Source of the DNA: Deltaproteobacteria bacterium
Lineage (GTDB): Bacteria > CG2-30-53-67
DNA length: 51,611 nt
Assembly (NCBI GenBank): GCA_013151235.1
Contig: JAADIO010000061.1
Location: 1 to 51,611 of the forward strand
Reading direction: 5' to 3'
Part shown: piece by piece, positions 33,071 through 40,888 of the stretch
Layout: each line of letters starts with the position of its first letter
Numbering within the stretch: the first letter of the stretch is position 1
Notes under the pieces: generated by a model
Databases searched by the model: none
Told to the model about the DNA's origin: nothing
The model's input: the letters and a program-made list of their open reading frames with translations, nothing else
Translations under genes and position numbers: made by a program

Positions 33071-36000
33071 ATGACCGACACGATTGTAAATCTTCAAAAC
33101 CTCTGGGACCGTATTCTCGCCCCGGAAGGGGACCGGGTCGACCTGGCCGGGCTGGCGGGGTCCTCCCGGGCGTACCTGCTGGCCCGCCTGGAAGAATTCC
33201 GGCCCCATCCCCTCCTGGTGATTACTTCTTCTCCCTCGGAGGCGGAACGGTTTTTTAACGATCTCTCCTTTTTCCTGCGGGGAGCCTCACTGGGAGAAAC
33301 GGTCGTCCTCTTTCCACAGTGGGAGGTCCTCCCCTATGATGACAGAAGCCCGCACCCGGAGATCGTTCGGCAACGTCTGACGGCCCTGAACCGGCTGGCC
33401 GGAAACGAAAACCTCATCACCATCACAACCGTACGGGCGGCGATCCAGAAGGTCCTGCCGAAAGAGGCCTTGTCAAGAGGCTCCTTCACGCTCCATGTCG
33501 GAGAGTCCCTGGAGCCGGACCTCTTGACGGAAGAGCTGATCCATTTCGGATACCGTCAGACCGATCTCGTGGAATGTCCCGGCACCTTCTGCAGGAGAGG
33601 GGGGATTCTTGATCTCTTTCCCCCGAATCTTGACACCCCTTTGCGTCTCGATTATTTCGGCGATGAGATCGAATCCATCCGTCGTTTCTCCCCTGAAAAT
33701 CAGCGTTCGACGGACCCGGTCGATTCCTGCACCATCCTTCTTTCCCGGGAAATCCTGCTCGATCCGGCATCCATGGCATCCCTGCACCCGGACGGTGAGA
33801 TGCAGCGATGCCCGGCATTGTCACAGATTGAGGAGGGGATCATTCCCGAAGGAATTGAGTTTTATGCCCCTCTTTTCACGCCGCGCATGGCCACCCTCTT
33901 TGATTATCTCCCGGAGAATACCGGAGTGGTCATCGACCAACCTGCAAAAGTCGAAGAGCAGGCGGAAAAGTTTCACCATGAGATTGCCGAACGCCATGAC
34001 ATCGTCCGGGAACAGGGGAAAGCTCCCTGTGCCGCAGAGGAACTCTATCTCGATGCAAAAGATTTCCAGGCGGTACTGGAGACAAAACACCGGGTATGGT
34101 TTGTCCTGTCGGGAGGAGAAGAACCACAAGAACTTTTTTTCAAAACGGAGTCCATCGGCGGGTTGGCCCGTCCCGGCAAAAGCAGGATCACCGCTTTGAG
34201 TGAGACCCTTCAGACCCTTCGGAATGAAACGGACCTTTCCATCGTGGTCCGTACGAAAGGGCAGGCCGAACGATTGATGGAGATCCTGACGGAAGAGGAA
34301 GGAATCCCCTGTCGGCGGATCGACCATCTGCCGGAGGTCCCCAGGCCGAAAGGGGCGGTCGGAATCCTGATCGCCCCCCTCTCTTCGGGGTTTCGTTTTC
34401 CCCTCTTCGGCCTGACCCTGATCACCGAGGAAGAGATCTTCGGCATTAAACGGAGCCGCCGTCCGCCCCGTCAGGTCAAGGAAGGTCCCTTTGTCACCCG
34501 CCTTTCCGATCTTGCGGAAGGGAATTTCGTCGTTCATATCGATCATGGCATCGGGATCTACCGGGGCCTGCGGGAGGTGGAGGTCGAGGGAAGCGCCCGG
34601 GACCTGATCCGGATCGAATATGCAGGCAAAGATCTCCTCTACCTGCCTCCGGAAAAGCTGCACCTCATGCAGAAATACTCCGGCAGCGATGAACATGCCG
34701 TCCAGATCAGCAAGTTGGGGGGAACCGGCTGGGAAAAACTGAAGGGAAAAATCAAGAAATCCATCGAAGAGATGTCCCGGGAGCTGATCGAACTTTATGC
34801 CGAACGGAAGGTCGCACAAGGAACCGCCTTCTCCCCTCCGGACAGCCTCTTCCGCGAATTTGAAGAAACCTTCGAATATGATGAGACACCGGATCAGGCG
34901 CGGGCCATCGAGGAGGTCCTCCAGGATATGCAAAAACCAACCCCCATGGACCGGCTTGTCTGCGGGGACGTGGGGTACGGCAAAACCGAGGTAGCAATCC
35001 GGGCCGCCTTCAAAGCGGCTCTCGACGGGAAACAGACCGCCATCCTCGTTCCGACAACCCTCCTGGCCCGTCAGCATGCCGAAAACTTTGCCAGGCGCTT
35101 CCGCCCCTTTCCGGTGGAGGTGGCGATGTTGAGCCGTTTTGCGAACCGAAGCGAACAGAAAGTGACCCTGGAGAAGATCAAAAAGGGCGAAACGGACATC
35201 CTGATCGGAACACACCGCCTCCTCTCCCGGGACATCGCCTTCAAAAATCTTGGACTTCTCATCATCGACGAGGAACAACGCTTCGGCGTTCGCCATAAGG
35301 AAAAGCTTAAACAGCTCCGGAAAGAGGTGGACGTTCTCACCCTGACCGCCACCCCGATTCCCCGGACACTGGAGATGTCTCTGCTCGGCATCCGGGACAT
35401 CAGTATCATCAATACCCCCCCGGAGGACCGGCTCTCCATTGATACCCGCGTGGTCCGATTCTCGGAGGGGATCATCCGGGAGGCATGCCTGAGAGAACTC
35501 GACCGGGGCGGGCAGATATTCTTCGTCCATAACCGGGTACGGGACATCGACCGGATGGCAGAGAGGATGCGACGGATCGTCCCCGAGGCACGGGTGGACG
35601 TCGCCCACGGGCAGATGGAGCAGCACCATCTGCAGGAAGTCATGAATCGCTTCCTCGATCGGGAAACGGACCTGCTGGTCACGACAACCATCATTGAGTC
35701 GGGTCTCGATATTCCCAACGCCAACACCATGCTTATCCATCAGCCTGAAATGTTTGGACTCGGGCAGCTTTACCAGCTCCGGGGACGGATCGGACGGACT
35801 CGTCATCGGGCTTACGCCTATCTTCTGACCCGGGCCGACCGCTCCATGACCGAGGTGGCCCGTCAGCGGCTGCAGGTCATTCAGGAGTTGACCGAGCTCG
35901 GATCGGGCTTTCAACTGGCCGCCCGGGACCTTGAAATCCGGGGAGCGGGAAATCTTCTGGGCGCGAAACAATCGGGTTTTATCTCCGCCGTAGGGATCGA

Positions 36001-36499
36001 CCTCTACATGCAGCTCATCGAAGAAGTCTCCCTCAAGTTAAAAGGAGAAAAACGGGAAGAGACGATTGAGCCTTCCCTCCGGATACGCGTCTCGGCCCGC
36101 ATCCCGAAGGCTTACATCCGGGAGGATCGTCTTCGTCTCGATCTCTACCGCCGTCTGGCTCTTCTCGATTCAAACGAAGAACTTTACCGGATTGCAGATG
36201 AGATGAAGGACCGTTTCGGCACGCCCCCGAAGGAAGTCCACAATCTTTTGCGGCTGGCGGAGTTGCGTATCCTCTGCAGAAAGCTGCGTGTTTTGGAGAT
36301 CCTCGAACAGAAAAAGGGAATCCGTCTGAGCTTCGACCGGGAAACCCCGGTTTCCCGGGAACGGATCATTACGCTTTTGCAAAGCGCTCCCCATCTCATC
36401 CACCCGCTGTCCGAATACCAGTTGGAATTCATGAAGGAAGGAGAGTCCTTCGGCGAGACCTGGGTCCGGATGAAAAACTTCTTGCAGGAACTGATCTGA
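33071..36499 (+). CDS. mfd: Transcription-repair coupling factor
   Basis: SF2 DNA translocase that removes stalled RNA polymerase and recruits UvrA, 1142 residues, normal for Mfd. The N-terminal UvrB-like part (TSSPSEAERFFNDLSFFLRG, FCRRGGILDLFPPN) is followed by the RNA-polymerase interaction domain near 480-560 (FVVHIDHGIGIYRGLREVEV). The motor has Walker A CGDVGYGKTEVAIRAAFKAA, the DEEQ box LLIIDEEQRFGV, TATPIPRTLEMSL, and the second lobe IIESGLDIPNANTMLIHQ and QLRGRIGRTRHRAYAY. A C-terminal TRCF domain is present. The start ATG gives the family N-terminus. Twenty bases separate it from the first isomerase gene, a common deltaproteobacterial order (mfd, ppiC, surA). Confidence 0.98.
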   Translation: MTDTIVNLQNLWDRILAPEGDRVDLAGLAGSSRAYLLARLEEFRPHPLLVITSSPSEAERFFNDLSFFLRGASLGETVVLFPQWEVLPYDDRSPHPEIVRQRLTALNRLAGNENLITITTVRAAIQKVLPKEALSRGSFTLHVGESLEPDLLTEELIHFGYRQTDLVECPGTFCRRGGILDLFPPNLDTPLRLDYFGDEIESIRRFSPENQRSTDPVDSCTILLSREILLDPASMASLHPDGEMQRCPALSQIEEGIIPEGIEFYAPLFTPRMATLFDYLPENTGVVIDQPAKVEEQAEKFHHEIAERHDIVREQGKAPCAAEELYLDAKDFQAVLETKHRVWFVLSGGEEPQELFFKTESIGGLARPGKSRITALSETLQTLRNETDLSIVVRTKGQAERLMEILTEEEGIPCRRIDHLPEVPRPKGAVGILIAPLSSGFRFPLFGLTLITEEEIFGIKRSRRPPRQVKEGPFVTRLSDLAEGNFVVHIDHGIGIYRGLREVEVEGSARDLIRIEYAGKDLLYLPPEKLHLMQKYSGSDEHAVQISKLGGTGWEKLKGKIKKSIEEMSRELIELYAERKVAQGTAFSPPDSLFREFEETFEYDETPDQARAIEEVLQDMQKPTPMDRLVCGDVGYGKTEVAIRAAFKAALDGKQTAILVPTTLLARQHAENFARRFRPFPVEVAMLSRFANRSEQKVTLEKIKKGETDILIGTHRLLSRDIAFKNLGLLIIDEEQRFGVRHKEKLKQLRKEVDVLTLTATPIPRTLEMSLLGIRDISIINTPPEDRLSIDTRVVRFSEGIIREACLRELDRGGQIFFVHNRVRDIDRMAERMRRIVPEARVDVAHGQMEQHHLQEVMNRFLDRETDLLVTTTIIESGLDIPNANTMLIHQPEMFGLGQLYQLRGRIGRTRHRAYAYLLTRADRSMTEVARQRLQVIQELTELGSGFQLAARDLEIRGAGNLLGAKQSGFISAVGIDLYMQLIEEVSLKLKGEKREETIEPSLRIRVSARIPKAYIREDRLRLDLYRRLALLDSNEELYRIADEMKDRFGTPPKEVHNLLRLAELRILCRKLRVLEILEQKKGIRLSFDRETPVSRERIITLLQSAPHLIHPLSEYQLEFMKEGESFGETWVRMKNFLQELI

Positions 36500-36518
36500 T
36501 TATGATAGGAACCCAGTC

Positions 36519-37463
36519 ATGTCGCATTCCCCCATTCTCCGGGCACCCATTTTCCGGACACTGTTCTTCATGCTCTTCGTCCCGATCTTGTTCTCCCGAT
36601 GCAGCAAGATCCCGGAGAAGGAGGAGGCGTCCGTTGTCGCCCGGGTGAACGGCGAGCCCATCCTGCAGGCGGAACTGGACCGGGAGATCCTCCATATTGA
36701 CAACAGTTTTTCCCTGCCGGTGGAACGGAAACCGGACCGGAAGTTCTCGGAGGAAATCCTGCGCCGGATGATCCGGCGACGCCTCCTGTTACAGGAAGCG
36801 AAAAAACTGGGAATGACCCTTTCCGGCAAGGAGGCGGCAAAAATGGTGGCCGAACGAAAGGGAGATCTCTCCCGGAAGGATCTGGAAACCTTGCTCAAAA
36901 ATACCAACCACAATTACGATGAATGGAAGAAAGGGATCATCGAAGACGCACTGATCGAACGGCTGATACAACAACAGATCAATGCAAAACTCCATGTCAG
37001 TGATGAAGAACTGATCGCCTACTATGAAGCCCACCCCAAAGAGTTTGATCTACCGGAACGGGTACACGTTCGGCAGATTGTCGTAGCAAAAAAAGAAGAG
37101 GCCGAAAAAATCCGCAAACGACTCGTTGACGGGAAGGAGGACTTCGCCCTGGTTGCCGTGGAGGTCTCACTCAGCCCCGATGCAGAGCAGGGTGGAGACA
37201 TCGGCACTTTTGCCCGGGGACAAATGCCCCCGGAGTTCGACAAGACCTGTTTTGCGCTGGAAGTCGGCGAAATCAGCCCGGTCGTGAAATCCCCTTACGG
37301 CTACCACCTCTTTCGTGTAGAGCAGCACTTCCCGGCGGGACGGCAGACCTTCAAAGAGGCCCGAAAGGAGCTTTACAAAAAATTCATGGCCAGGAAACGG
37401 GAGGAGGCCTTTGAACATTATCAGGAAAAACTCTGGAACCAGTCAGAGATCATCTTTCATTGA
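36519..37463 (+). CDS. Exported PpiC/SurA-type peptidyl-prolyl isomerase (first of two)
   Basis: Envelope folding factor of 314 residues. The N-terminal hydrophobic segment (LRAPIFRTLFFMLFVPILF) ends FSRCSK, which could be a lipobox although Arg at -1 is atypical, so a lipoprotein is possible but not certain. A SurA_N-like helical domain (VARVNGEPILQAELDREILH onward) is followed by one parvulin domain at about 180-280 (RVHVRQIVVAKKEEAEKIRK, GGDIGTFARGQMPPEFDKTC, VVKSPYGYHLFRVE). A C-terminal helix finishes the chain. It lies between mfd and the surA-like gene and probably shares their transcript. Its substrates are unassembled outer-membrane or exported proteins, by family. Confidence 0.88.
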   Translation: MSHSPILRAPIFRTLFFMLFVPILFSRCSKIPEKEEASVVARVNGEPILQAELDREILHIDNSFSLPVERKPDRKFSEEILRRMIRRRLLLQEAKKLGMTLSGKEAAKMVAERKGDLSRKDLETLLKNTNHNYDEWKKGIIEDALIERLIQQQINAKLHVSDEELIAYYEAHPKEFDLPERVHVRQIVVAKKEEAEKIRKRLVDGKEDFALVAVEVSLSPDAEQGGDIGTFARGQMPPEFDKTCFALEVGEISPVVKSPYGYHLFRVEQHFPAGRQTFKEARKELYKKFMARKREEAFEHYQEKLWNQSEIIFH

Positions 37464-37486
37464 TCCTTCATCCATGGAGAAGCGGT

Positions 37487-37627
37487 ATGATCCGGAAATC
37501 CTTTATATTTGATGCTCTCGTAAAAAGTTGTTTTCCGGATTCCGTTCATGGTTCGACAGGCTCACCACGAACGGAATATCAATCACTTACACCGTTCGCC
37601 CTGAGCTTGTCGAAGGGCTTTTCGTGA
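37487..37627 (+). pseudogene. Original 5' end of the surA-like gene, now a 46-codon leader frame read into the MITE
   Basis: ATG 37487, with GGAG seven bases upstream, begins MIRKSFIF, a typical signal-peptide start. After eight codons the frame enters the inserted element at 37512 and ends at TGA 37625-37627. Joining the sequence before the element to that after it, keeping one 8-bp target repeat, restores one frame that runs MIRKSFIF(I/V)LFLLG to the AHA cleavage motif of the downstream gene. The insertion (132 bp plus 8) shifts the frame. The stop overlaps GTG 37624-37626 as GTGA, which would allow coupled restart of the surA-like gene. Confidence 0.75.
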
Positions 37628-37643
37628 CTTTTTACGAGTCCAT
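37512..37643 (+). mobile_element. MITE-like element, copy 1, inside the surA-like signal peptide
   Basis: The 132-bp element has terminal inverted repeats ATGCTCTCGTAAAAAGT (left) and, on the opposite strand at the right end, ATGGACTCGTAAAAAGT. Inside, GGTTCGACAGGCTCACCACG and CGCCCTGAGCTTGTCGAA are inverted to each other around TATCAATCACTTACAC, so the whole unit can fold into a long hairpin. The flanks TATATTTG (37504-37511) and CATATTTA (37644-37651) are an imperfect 8-bp target duplication. There is no coding capacity for a transposase. Confidence 0.85.
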
Positions 37644-38562
37644 CATATTTATCCTCTTTCTTCTCGGAACGCTCGGCACCGCCCACGCGGAGATTCTCGA
37701 CCGAATCGTCGCCGTTGTCAACAACGATGTCATTACCCTAAGCGAGCTGAAACAGGCGGAGACCTCTATCCTTCAAACCGGCCCGTCTTCCTCGAAACCG
37801 GCCCCGGCCAAACTCCTTAACGAACTCATCAACAAAAAAATAAAACTGCAAAAAGCCAAGGAGTTGGGGATCGTCGTCTCCGATAAAACCGTGGACGACG
37901 GCGTCAACGAGATCGCCCAACGAAACGGTCTGACGGAAACAATTCTGAAAGAAAAACTCAAGAAGGAGGGCATCCCCTGGAACGACTACAGGGAACAGAT
38001 CCGCGACCAGATAATTCTGACTCGGATGCTGAACCGGGAAATCCGCTCCAAGATTGTCCTGCTCCCCGAAGAAGCGAAGGAATACTATCTGAAGCACCAG
38101 GACCGTTTCGTCCGTAAAGCAAAAAAACATATCCTCAGGATACTGCTGACCCTGCCCGAAGGAGCAACACAGGAGATCATCGACGCCCGAAAGGAGGAGA
38201 TGGAGAAATTACGAAAACGGATCGTAAGCGGTGAGAATTTTCGGCAACTTGCGATTCGTACCTCTGAGGGACCGGAAAGCAAAAACGGGGGAGACCTCGG
38301 TGACTTTGCCGAAGGTGAACTCCGGGAAGATTTGAGCCGGGCGATTGCAGGATTGAAGGCCGGAGACGTCTCTTCCGTCTTCCGGACACCGGAGGGAATT
38401 ACCCTTCTGATGGTCGAAGAGATCAAAAAGCCCAAACCCATTCCTTTTGAGAAGGTCCAAGATTCAATCCGGAAGGCCCTCTACCAGGAAAAGGTAAAGA
38501 AAAAATACGAGTCCTGGATCAAGGAGCTACGCGAGGAAGCCTACATCGAGATTAAACTCTGA
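37624..38562 (+). CDS. surA: SurA-type periplasmic chaperone/peptidyl-prolyl isomerase with element-altered start
   Basis: Periplasmic chaperone for outer-membrane proteins, 312 residues from the GTG chosen here. The mature part after AHA has the SurA N-terminal domain (EILDRIVAVVNNDVITLSEL, ELINKKIKLQKAKELGIVVS) and one parvulin domain (KKHILRILLTLPEGATQEII, GGDLGDFAEGELREDLSRAI, FRTPEGITLLMVEEIKK), shorter than the two-parvulin E. coli SurA. The native ATG is cut off by the transposable element. GTG 37624 in its right arm has GAAGGG six bases upstream and yields VTFYESIIFILFLLG, a hydrophobic core without basic residues in front. A longer in-frame TTG start at 37528 would add 32 residues translated from the element. 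The 3' end overlaps convergent hemH by 11 bp. Confidence 0.82.
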   Translation: MTFYESIIFILFLLGTLGTAHAEILDRIVAVVNNDVITLSELKQAETSILQTGPSSSKPAPAKLLNELINKKIKLQKAKELGIVVSDKTVDDGVNEIAQRNGLTETILKEKLKKEGIPWNDYREQIRDQIILTRMLNREIRSKIVLLPEEAKEYYLKHQDRFVRKAKKHILRILLTLPEGATQEIIDARKEEMEKLRKRIVSGENFRQLAIRTSEGPESKNGGDLGDFAEGELREDLSRAIAGLKAGDVSSVFRTPEGITLLMVEEIKKPKPIPFEKVQDSIRKALYQEKVKKKYESWIKELREEAYIEIKL

Positions 38563-39532
38563 TCACATTCTTTTTTCCCATATGTTCTTCTACGATCCGG
38601 GCCAGGACATTGATGAACTCGGGGTCGATGTTGATCGATTCGGTACGGCGGTATTCCGTAATCCCGCGTTCCTTCGCCCGGTCCCGGTAGAGCATATCGA
38701 TCTCGTAGAGGGTCTCGATATGATCGGAGACGAAGCTGACGGGGACCATAAGAAGCGCCTTTTTTCCCGCAGCGGCAAGCCGGTCGATCACCTCTTCCGT
38801 GCCGGGCCGCATCCACTTCACCGGACCGCTCCGGCTCTGGAAGGCCAGGTGATGGGAGATCCCGTCGACACGTTCGACAACCCCTCGGACGGTCTTTTCG
38901 ATCTCCGATAGATAGGGATCACCCTCGTCGATCATCCTCTGAGGAAGGGCATGGGCCGAGAAGACGACCTCGACTTCGTCCCTGCATTCTTCCGGAAAAT
39001 CGGCAAGTCCCTCCCGAACTTTTGATGCCAGAACATCGAGATAAGCGGGGTGGTCGCACCAGCTCCGGACGGCGGTATATTCTTTCCTGATCCCGGCTTT
39101 TTCAAAAGCCCGGTCGAGGTCGTTCAGGCTGGACCCGGTGGTGGTCCGGGAATAGTGCGGGTAGAGGGGAAGGGCGATCACCTTATCCGCCTCTTCCCGT
39201 TCGATTTCGGCAACGACCTCGGAGGCGGTGGGAGAAGTATAGCGCATGGCGATCCGGACGGAGGCATCGATCCCGGATCTGCGAAGCCGATCCTGCAACG
39301 CCTCCCCCTGCTGTTGCGTGATCTTCAGGATGGGGGACCCCCCTCCGATTTTCCGGTAGTTGTCGAGAACGTTTTTCAACCGGAAGCAAACGATCAGGCG
39401 AGAAAAGAGAGGCTGCAAGGGAAGACGAATGATCTCCCGGTCGGAGAAAAGGCGCATCAGAAAGGGACGGACTTCATCAAGCGTTCCCGGCCCCCCGAGA
39501 TTGAGAAGAATCACGGCGATCTTCTGAGACAT
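38552..39532 (-). CDS. hemH: Ferrochelatase
   Basis: Inserts Fe2+ into a porphyrin, 326 residues. Family blocks are AVILLNLGGPGTLDEVRPFL, YRKIGGGSPILKITQQQ, ALPLYPHYSRTTTGSSLNDL, VVFSAHALPQRMIDEGDPYL (with the catalytic His) and VPVSFVSDHIETLYEIDMLY. Start ATG 39532 overlaps the hemE TGA by one base; a GTG directly before it is the only alternative. Sequence by eye does not tell whether it uses protoporphyrin IX or coproporphyrin III. It overlaps the surA-like gene tail to tail with no terminator between them. Confidence 0.95.
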   Translation of the reverse strand: MSQKIAVILLNLGGPGTLDEVRPFLMRLFSDREIIRLPLQPLFSRLIVCFRLKNVLDNYRKIGGGSPILKITQQQGEALQDRLRRSGIDASVRIAMRYTSPTASEVVAEIEREEADKVIALPLYPHYSRTTTGSSLNDLDRAFEKAGIRKEYTAVRSWCDHPAYLDVLASKVREGLADFPEECRDEVEVVFSAHALPQRMIDEGDPYLSEIEKTVRGVVERVDGISHHLAFQSRSGPVKWMRPGTEEVIDRLAAAGKKALLMVPVSFVSDHIETLYEIDMLYRDRAKERGITEYRRTESINIDPEFINVLARIVEEHMGKKNVIRV

Positions 39533-40566
39533 CACCCGCTCTTTTTGCTGTAACGATGGACGGCATCGATAAATGCCTTCGCATGATCCTCCGGCGTGGG
39601 GGGGAGGATCCCGTGACCGAGATTGAAGATGTGCCCCGGCGCACCGCCGTTCAATTCGAGGATCTTTTGCACCCGCCGCTCAATCTCCGGAATCGGAGCA
39701 AAGAGGGCGGTGGGGTCGAGGTTCCCCTGGACGGCGGTTCCCGGTCCGAGAATCCGTCGGGCTTCATCAAGATCAATCCGCCAGTCGATACCGACCACAT
39801 CGGAGCCGGCTTCTTTAATCTTTGAAAGCAGGGCCGATCCGGTTCCCACATAATGGATCACCGGAACGTCTTCCCGGTTCACCCCTTCGATAACCCGCCT
39901 GGTGTAGGGAAGCGCAAAAATCTCGTAATCGCCGGGACTAAGAATCCCTCCCCAGGTATCGAAAATCTGGACGGCCTGGGCGCCGGCGGCGATCTGGGCA
40001 TTGAGATAGCGGATGATCGTCCCGGTGATCTTGTCCATCAGAGCGGCGTAGAGGTCGGGTTCCTGATACATGAGGCTCTTGAGGTGGATATAACTTTTTG
40101 AGCCGCCTCCTTCGACCATGTAGGTCGCCAGGGTAAACGGAGCACCGGAGAAACCGATAAGAGGGACCTTCCCTTCCAGTTCTTTGCGAAGCAGCCGGAC
40201 AGCCTCCATCACGAAGGGGACCGACTCCTCCGGGTCGGGAACACGGAGGGCATCAATCTGCGCCCGGTTCCGGATCGGGTCGGGAAAGAGGGGCGCCGGG
40301 GTGAACTTCAGTTCCATCCCCATCGGCTCGATCGGGATCAGGATGTCGGAAAAGAGGATGGCCGCATCAACACCGACCTCGTCCACGGGAAGCAGGGTCG
40401 CCGCGGCCGCCAGTTCCGGAGTCTTGCACATGGTCAGAAAGTCCGCCTTCTTCCGCAGCTCCCGGTAACTTTTCAGAAACCGGCCTGCCTGCCGCATCAT
40501 CCAGACCGGGGTCTTCTCTACCGGTTCGCCTCGGCAGGCCCGTAAGAACAGATCATTGAATGCCAT
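39532..40566 (-). CDS. hemE: Uroporphyrinogen decarboxylase
   Basis: Converts uroporphyrinogen III to coproporphyrinogen III, 344 residues. Family markers are PVWMMRQAGRFLKSYRELR near the N-terminus (substrate-binding Arg), AAILFSDILIPIEPMGMEL (catalytic-region Asp), GFSGAPFTLATYMVEGGGS and FNLGHGILPPTPEDHAKAFI near the end. GGGAG lies five bases before the ATG. It is translationally coupled to hemH. The 322-bp gap upstream, to the AhbD-like gene, is filled by the degenerate repeat. Confidence 0.97.
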   Translation of the reverse strand: MAFNDLFLRACRGEPVEKTPVWMMRQAGRFLKSYRELRKKADFLTMCKTPELAAAATLLPVDEVGVDAAILFSDILIPIEPMGMELKFTPAPLFPDPIRNRAQIDALRVPDPEESVPFVMEAVRLLRKELEGKVPLIGFSGAPFTLATYMVEGGGSKSYIHLKSLMYQEPDLYAALMDKITGTIIRYLNAQIAAGAQAVQIFDTWGGILSPGDYEIFALPYTRRVIEGVNREDVPVIHYVGTGSALLSKIKEAGSDVVGIDWRIDLDEARRILGPGTAVQGNLDPTALFAPIPEIERRVQKILELNGGAPGHIFNLGHGILPPTPEDHAKAFIDAVHRYSKKSG

Positions 40567-40599
40567 AACTTCTCCCTTTGAAAAGTCGATTCTTCACCA

Positions 40600-40880
40600 G
40601 ACGCAAGGAACGCAAAGAGAACGGGTAACTGATTGTTTTCGTTCTTTTTATTTGCTCGTCCAAGCCGTTGATCTTGACCCTGAACTTTGTGCCTGTGTGC
40701 CTTTGACCCGCTGTGTCTCGTCTTTCTTCCCCGTGACTCCCCGTGTTCCCTGTGGTTCAATGCTTTTGCTTTTGACTCTGACCTTTCTTTTCTCCGCGTC
40801 CTCTGCGTCTTTGCGGTGAGTGCTTTTCGCCTTTGATTATTGTTTCTCTCTGTGATCTCTGTGTGCTCCGTGATAAAAGT
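40600..40880 (-). repeat. Degenerate intergenic repeat, copy C (largest), between the AhbD-like gene and hemE
   Basis: The plus strand is a run of phrases such as CTTTGTGCCTGTGTGCCTTT, CCCCGTGTTCCCTGTGGTTC, CTCCGCGTCCTCTGCGTCTT and CTCTGTGATCTCTGTGTGCT. This is the same vocabulary as at 24832-24950 and 25960-26045, all with the same strand asymmetry. On the minus strand it leaves an open frame of about 135 codons that would encode HREHGE/TAKTQRT-like sequence; this is regarded as spurious. No gene is seen in this gap. Confidence 0.7.
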
Positions 40881-40888
40881 GTTTCCGC

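Noticed and set aside
33821-35971. Very long open frame on the minus strand opposite mfd (about 716 codons)
   Set aside because: It lies wholly inside mfd, shows no domain or family motif, and is explained by the GC-rich codon use of mfd. Mfd itself is unmistakable.
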